8,796 nucleotides of DNA from RUG13615 sp040307715 (lineage in GTDB: Bacteria > Bacillota > Clostridia > Peptostreptococcales > Anaerovoracaceae). The position numbers were made by a program, and so were the translations under genes. Below, in pieces: positions 5,937 to 8,796 of the stretch; within the stretch, counting starts at the first letter, position 1, and each line of letters starts with the position of its first letter. Location of the stretch: assembly GCA_040307715.1 (NCBI GenBank), contig JAWRJC010000032.1, forward strand, positions 1 through 8,796. The letters run 5' to 3'. Below the pieces are notes generated by a model, which saw only the letters and a list, made by a program, of their open reading frames with translations, searched no databases and was not told the origin of the DNA.

Positions 5937-6479
5937 ATGAGTAAGTTAAAGCCAATCGAAGAAACGGGTCTCTGGAAGGTCATGGCTCACTTTATGGAGA
6001 TCATGCTCTTCCTGATGAGTGCGACGCTGGCTTCGCTGGTGTTTATCACTGTCCCGGTTCGTTACATCATGAAAACCAGCATCTTCGGGGTCGAAGAGGT
6101 CATCATGATGATGGCCATCTGGATCTACTATCTGGGCGGTGCGTACGGCAGTTATGAGCAGAGCCATATCAACGCCGATATCATGATGCACTTTATCAAG
6201 AACGAAAAAGCCAAGTGGGTCATTTCGGTCCTGAAGCAGATCGTTGCGATCGTGGTATTTGGCGCATTCGGATACTGGTGCATCACGAAATATCTGGCCT
6301 GGACGATCCAGTCCGGCGGTATGTCCATGCAGCTGCACATCCCGAATTGGGTACCGATCAGCATGATGGCAGTATCCTTCGTACTCATGACATTTTATGA
6401 ATGTTTCCACCTGTACAGGTTGTTCAAGCCTTATAAAGGTGGAGAAACCGCGAAAGACGGAGAGGAGGTGAGTGCCTGA
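5937..6479 (+). CDS. dctQ: TRAP transporter small membrane subunit (DctQ family)
   Basis: This is the small integral membrane subunit (180 residues) that pairs with DctM. Four hydrophobic segments are visible at roughly 20-42, 52-70, 94-118 and 138-158, the usual DctQ topology. The second segment carries the family pattern GVEEVIMMMAIWIYYLGG followed by a conserved HINAD (77-81), matching the typical E, W, G and H-x-x-D arrangement of this family. The C-terminal tail (about 164-180) is polar and lies in the cytoplasm in the usual model. The start at 5937 has GGAGG at 5925-5929. The stop overlaps the dctM start by one base (TGATG), so the two membrane proteins are translationally coupled. The dctM ribosome binding site AGGAGGTG (6463-6470) lies inside this gene. 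Confidence 0.92.
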   Translation: MSKLKPIEETGLWKVMAHFMEIMLFLMSATLASLVFITVPVRYIMKTSIFGVEEVIMMMAIWIYYLGGAYGSYEQSHINADIMMHFIKNEKAKWVISVLKQIVAIVVFGAFGYWCITKYLAWTIQSGGMSMQLHIPNWVPISMMAVSFVLMTFYECFHLYRLFKPYKGGETAKDGEEVSA

Positions 6480-7789
6480 TGTTGGTATGGATCGCATTTA
6501 TATTACTGATCGTCCTGATCCTGCTGGGCGCTCCGGTACCTGCCTGCTTTGGCGGTGTGGTCATGTTCCTGATGTTCACTCTGGGATATGACGGCAATAT
6601 GTTGCTGAATACAGCATACAGCAGCCTGAACGCGTTCAACCTGCTCGCGATCCCGCTGTTTATCATGGCCGGCGGCATTATGGAGAAAGGTAATATCGGC
6701 GAAGCGCTGGTAGGCTGGATCACCATGTTCTTCGGCAAGGTGAGAGCATCTCTTGCGATCGTCACCTCTGTCGTATCGGCTATTTTCGGATCCGTCTGCG
6801 GATCCGGCGCGGCGACGCTGTCCTGCATCGGCTCGATGGTGGCGCCTCGTATGAGAGAAAAGAATTACCCGATGGCGATCGGCGCATCCGTTTCTGTCTG
6901 CGCAGCTCCGCTGGGACTTCTGATCCCGCCGAGCGCGATGCAGATCCTGTATGCGTGGCTGTCCCAGAAATCCGTTCTCGGATGCTTCCTGGCTATCGTT
7001 ATCCCCGGTGTCATTCTTTGCATATTTATTGCGTTTGCCGGTTGGTTCCTCATGCGTAAGGATGAGAATATCACACGGGAAGAGCCGCTGCCGAAAGGGC
7101 AGAAGGGCAAGATCATTGTCAAGCGCACCGCACACGCGGTACCGGCACTGCTGATGCCTTTCATCATCCTCGGCGGTATCTATGGTGGTATCATGACCGC
7201 GACGGAAGCTGCGGCTGTATCCATCATCTACTCCATCCCGGTATCCATCTGGATCTATAAAGGCATGCGGTTCCGCGACCTGAAGAAAGTCTTCACTGAC
7301 ACAGCTTGCACGACAGGCGTTGTCATGGTCATGGTCGGATTCGTCATGATGTTCGCGCGTATCCTGACGCTGGAGAAATTCCCGCAGACGGTACTGCAGG
7401 TGTTCCTTGGCATTTCCGACAATAAGTATGTCATCCTGCTCATGCTCAATATCTTCATGATCATCATCGGCATGATCATGGACGATACGAGCGGCACGAT
7501 CCTGATCGTTCCGATCCTGATGCCGCTGCTCGAAGAGATCGGCGTCAGCCCGTATCAGTTCGCAGCGATCATCGGCGTCAACATGGGTATGGGTAACATC
7601 ACCCCGCCGAGCGCGCCGTTCCTGTATCTTGGTGCACGTATCTTCCGCGTAGACGCGACGGATATGATGAAACCTATTTTACAGATCATACTAATGGCAT
7701 ATGTACCCACGCTGATCCTGGTAACATGGATTCCTGATTTGTCCCTGTTCCTGCCGAGACTGCTGATGGGTGACAGGCTGGGTATTTAA
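6479..7789 (+). CDS. dctM: TRAP transporter large membrane subunit (DctM family)
   Basis: The large membrane subunit (436 residues, normal length) forms the ion-coupled transport pathway of the TRAP system, usually driven by sodium. It is very hydrophobic, with many membrane segments. Family signatures in order: LLGAPV (15-20), NAFNLLAIPLFIMAGG (51-66), GSVCGSGAAT (104-113), APLGLLIPPSAM (143-154), GGIYGGIMTATEAAAV (232-247), MDDTSGTILIVPILMP (334-349) and GNITPPSAP (372-380). The usual GSVSGSSAAT variant appears here with Cys and Gly replacements (C107, G110). A polar loop at 193-216 separates the two halves. No break or truncation is seen. It is the last gene of the operon and is followed 20 bases later by a strong intrinsic terminator. 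Substrate choice is set mainly by the DctP partner. Confidence 0.94.
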   Translation: MLVWIAFILLIVLILLGAPVPACFGGVVMFLMFTLGYDGNMLLNTAYSSLNAFNLLAIPLFIMAGGIMEKGNIGEALVGWITMFFGKVRASLAIVTSVVSAIFGSVCGSGAATLSCIGSMVAPRMREKNYPMAIGASVSVCAAPLGLLIPPSAMQILYAWLSQKSVLGCFLAIVIPGVILCIFIAFAGWFLMRKDENITREEPLPKGQKGKIIVKRTAHAVPALLMPFIILGGIYGGIMTATEAAAVSIIYSIPVSIWIYKGMRFRDLKKVFTDTACTTGVVMVMVGFVMMFARILTLEKFPQTVLQVFLGISDNKYVILLMLNIFMIIIGMIMDDTSGTILIVPILMPLLEEIGVSPYQFAAIIGVNMGMGNITPPSAPFLYLGARIFRVDATDMMKPILQIILMAYVPTLILVTWIPDLSLFLPRLLMGDRLGI

Positions 7790-7792
7790 TCA

Positions 7793-7824
7793 AGACCTTC
7801 CAAATGATTGGCCACTGAAGGTCT
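7793..7824 (+). promoter_or_regulatory. Inverted repeat competing with the dctM terminator
   Basis: AGACCTTC (7793-7800) is exactly complementary to GAAGGTCT (7817-7824). The right arm uses bases of the left arm and loop of the intrinsic terminator at 7809-7837, so the two hairpins cannot form together. This is the geometry of an antiterminator. It is much weaker than the terminator (8 versus 13 pairs), so it could be fortuitous. Confidence 0.35.
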
Positions 7825-7843
7825 CCTTCAGTGGCCAGTTTTA
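7809..7843 (+). terminator. Intrinsic terminator of the TRAP operon
   Basis: TGGCCACTGAAGG (7809-7821) and CCTTCAGTGGCCA (7825-7837) form a perfect 13-bp stem with a 3-base loop, followed by GTTTTA. It lies 20 bases after the dctM stop. It should separate the transporter transcript from the regulator gene downstream. Confidence 0.9.
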
Positions 7844-7860
7844 TAAATGTATCAATGACT

Positions 7861-7871
7861 GACCGTCGGTC
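7861..7871. promoter_or_regulatory. Candidate operator upstream of the TetR-type gene
   Basis: GACCGTCGGTC is a perfect 5-1-5 palindrome 62 bases before the regulator start. A second GC-rich symmetric stretch CCGGCCGG follows at 7877-7884. TetR-family repressors often bind palindromes of this kind next to their own gene, so self-regulation is plausible. A possible -10, TATAAA, lies at 7900-7905, but no good -35 accompanies it. Confidence 0.35.
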
Positions 7872-7922
7872 GCACTCCGGCCGGTCCGGGAGCAAATCGT
7901 ATAAAGGGTTAAAAGGATGCAG

Positions 7923-8510
7923 ATGACAGCGAGGCAGTTACAGGCGCAGCAGACAAAAGAGAGTATCTACAATGCGGCAATCAAACTGTTTGAACTGCAC
8001 GGTTATGAGAATGTGCTGATCGAGGATATCACCAACGAGGCGAATTGCGCCAAGGGTACGTTCTATTTATATTACAAATCGAAAAAGGATCTGATGTATG
8101 AGACCGTCAACCGGTACAACGAATTGTCTGACCGGGCCTATGAAGCGGTGAGGCAGATCGCGGATTTCAGAGAGAAGCTGATCAAGTACTCCATGTATTA
8201 CTATGAAGGAGTGCGCAGCACCGGCAGACAGATCCTCCGTGCCCTCGACGGCAACAATGTACTCGACGGGGCGAAGGATGTCATCAACTCAGATGACCGC
8301 AGCATCTACCGTGTGCTTGACCAGCTTGTGGAAGAGGGGATGGAACAGGGGTATCTGTCCCGTGACAACGACAAAGAGCACTACAGAAGGGCATTTGTTA
8401 CGACCTTCCTCGGAGTCGACTATTACTGGTGTACCCGCGAGGATGTCGATGTGGTCGAACTGATCATGCAGCAGGTCGGCTATGTGCTGGACGGCATGAT
8501 GAAGCACTGA
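7923..8510 (+). CDS. TetR/AcrR-family transcriptional regulator
   Basis: This is a one-domain-plus-ligand-domain DNA-binding regulator of about 195 residues, the normal TetR length. The N-terminal helix-turn-helix is clear: TKESIYNAAIKLFELHGYEN (11-30), then EDITNEANCAKGTFYLYYKSKKDLMY (34-59), where the GTFYLYYKSKKDL pattern is diagnostic. The C-terminal domain (about 65-195) is helical and binds an unknown ligand; it resembles no specific subgroup that I can name. ATG 7923 is preferred because AAAGGA (7912-7917) lies 5 bases upstream; an ATG at 7917, adding Met-Gln, is also possible with AAAGGG at 7903-7908. It is on the same strand as the TRAP operon but separated by a strong terminator, so it has its own promoter. 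It may control the transporter, possibly with the oxidoreductase genes; this is inferred only from position. Confidence 0.9.
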   Translation: MTARQLQAQQTKESIYNAAIKLFELHGYENVLIEDITNEANCAKGTFYLYYKSKKDLMYETVNRYNELSDRAYEAVRQIADFREKLIKYSMYYYEGVRSTGRQILRALDGNNVLDGAKDVINSDDRSIYRVLDQLVEEGMEQGYLSRDNDKEHYRRAFVTTFLGVDYYWCTREDVDVVELIMQQVGYVLDGMMKH

Positions 8511-8534
8511 GCACATAATTATTAAGACGAACGC

Positions 8535-8564
8535 AAACGGGCAGCTGCGGCTGCCTGTTTTTTT
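8535..8564 (+). terminator. Intrinsic terminator after the TetR-type gene
   Basis: GGCAGC (8540-8545) pairs with GCTGCC (8550-8555) around a TGCG loop. Outer pairs, including A-T pairs with the start of the tail, extend the stem to 8535/8560. A run of seven T (8558-8564) follows. It begins 25 bases after the stop codon and insulates the regulator gene from the rRNA promoter downstream. Confidence 0.92.
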
Positions 8565-8605
8565 AACGGGGGATCCACTGATTGCAAGGGTCACAGCGTT
8601 CCGGC

Positions 8606-8665
8606 AAAAAAACCTTCAACAATCTCGAAAAAACTGTTGACACACATCCCCCAAAGTTGTATATT
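8606..8665 (+). promoter_or_regulatory. Strong rRNA-operon promoter with upstream A-tracts
   Basis: The -35 box TTGACA (8637-8642) is a perfect consensus. After exactly 17 bases comes TATATT (8660-8665), a near-perfect -10. Upstream are runs of seven A (8606-8612) and six A (8628-8633), centred about two helical turns apart, resembling an UP element that binds the polymerase alpha subunits. Transcription should start near G8672; a G start is common for rRNA promoters of Firmicutes, which respond to GTP level. TCAACA (8616-8621) and TGTTGA (8635-8640) form a short inverted repeat over the -35 box, perhaps by chance. Confidence 0.88.
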
Positions 8666-8671
8666 AAATGA

Positions 8672-8796
8672 GCGCGCTGAACACAGCAGCGCCGAGCCGG
8701 CCCTCGAAAAAAGGCCGGAACCTTGAAAACTGCATAGTGTAGAAATTTGGTCAAAAGAGGCTTAAAAGCCTCAAAGATCAAGGAAAACAATCAGCA
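8672..8796 (+). ncRNA. 5' leader of an rRNA operon (mature rRNA not reached)
   Basis: The transcript from the rRNA promoter begins with three hairpins: GCGCTG/CAGCGC (8674-8679 with 8687-8692), CCGGCC/GGCCGG (8697-8702 with 8713-8718), and a two-part stem TTGGTC/GATCAA (8747-8752 with 8776-8781) enclosing GAGGCTT/AAGCCTC (8757-8763 with 8766-8772). Between them is a boxA antitermination site. No open reading frame with a ribosome binding site is present. The 16S start signature AGAGTTTGATCCTGGCTCAG is absent, so the gene lies beyond the window. A tRNA or 23S-first unit cannot be excluded. Confidence 0.75.
8721..8732 (+). promoter_or_regulatory. boxA-type rRNA antitermination site
   Basis: CCTTGAAAACTG matches the boxA core (CTTTGAAAACT in Bacillus) found in rRNA leaders and 16S-23S spacers of Firmicutes, where the NusB-S10 complex binds. 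Its place about 50 bases after the predicted start of a strong promoter fits a 16S leader better than an internal spacer. Confidence 0.8.

Noticed and set aside
8672..8796. Small protein gene or 16S rRNA 5' end in the last 125 bases
   Set aside because: No ribosome binding site with an adequate frame is seen, and the conserved 16S start sequence is not reached; boxA and hairpins mark it as leader.
1..8796. CRISPR arrays, tRNA genes, insertion sequences, phage or defence genes
   Set aside because: I saw no spaced direct repeats, cloverleaf-like sequences, transposase or recombinase motifs, or terminal inverted repeats on either strand.

Overview
The window reads as a chromosomal segment of an obligately anaerobic, moderately GC-rich Gram-positive bacterium, most likely of the Clostridia/Eubacteriales. 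The evidence is a ferredoxin-linked 2-oxoacid oxidoreductase, a flavin/iron-sulfur family typical of amino-acid and acid fermenters, strong AGGAGG-type ribosome binding sites, arginine encoded often by AGA, and a Firmicutes-style rRNA leader with a TTGAAAACT boxA at the right edge. Every gene is on the + strand. No species can be named from sequence reading alone.

Layout. (1) 63-1523 encodes a member of the 4-hydroxyphenylacetate 3-hydroxylase / 4-hydroxybutyryl-CoA dehydratase (HpaB/AbfD) flavoprotein family. It has an unusual set of putative cluster ligands. (2) After a GC-rich hairpin (1551-1582), 1633-4603 encodes a complete four-subunit 2-oxoacid:ferredoxin oxidoreductase in the order gamma, delta, alpha, beta. 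The genes are tightly packed, with 4-nt, -8-nt and 2-nt junctions. It is of the pyruvate synthase (PorCDAB) type, but its substrate cannot be fixed from sequence. (3) A 204-bp gap (4604-4807) holds a 3'-end hairpin, a promoter with a good -10 box, a structured leader and a perfect 14-bp palindrome. (4) 4808-7789 encodes a complete tripartite TRAP carboxylate transporter: lipoprotein binding protein DctP, small membrane subunit DctQ, large membrane subunit DctM. A large hairpin separates dctP from dctQ, and the unit ends at a strong intrinsic terminator. (5) 7923-8510 encodes a TetR-type regulator with its own terminator. (6) 8606-8796 holds a strong rRNA-type promoter (TTGACA, 17-bp spacer, TATATT, A-tracts upstream) and a structured leader with boxA. 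An rRNA operon, probably 16S first, should begin just beyond the window.

A plausible joint role is this: the TRAP system imports an organic anion, the HpaB/AbfD-like enzyme acts on a carboxylate or its CoA ester, and the oxidoreductase decarboxylates a 2-oxoacid to an acyl-CoA with reduction of ferredoxin. The TetR protein may control the transporter, itself, or both. The link is drawn from adjacency only; the substrate is unknown, and the oxidoreductase could equally be a general pyruvate enzyme. The most interesting point is that the HpaB/AbfD-like protein lacks residues known to be essential in 4-hydroxybutyryl-CoA dehydratase, including the histidine cluster ligand, yet carries an extra cysteine that could complete an all-cysteine site. 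It therefore probably catalyses a different reaction from the one an automatic annotation would assign.
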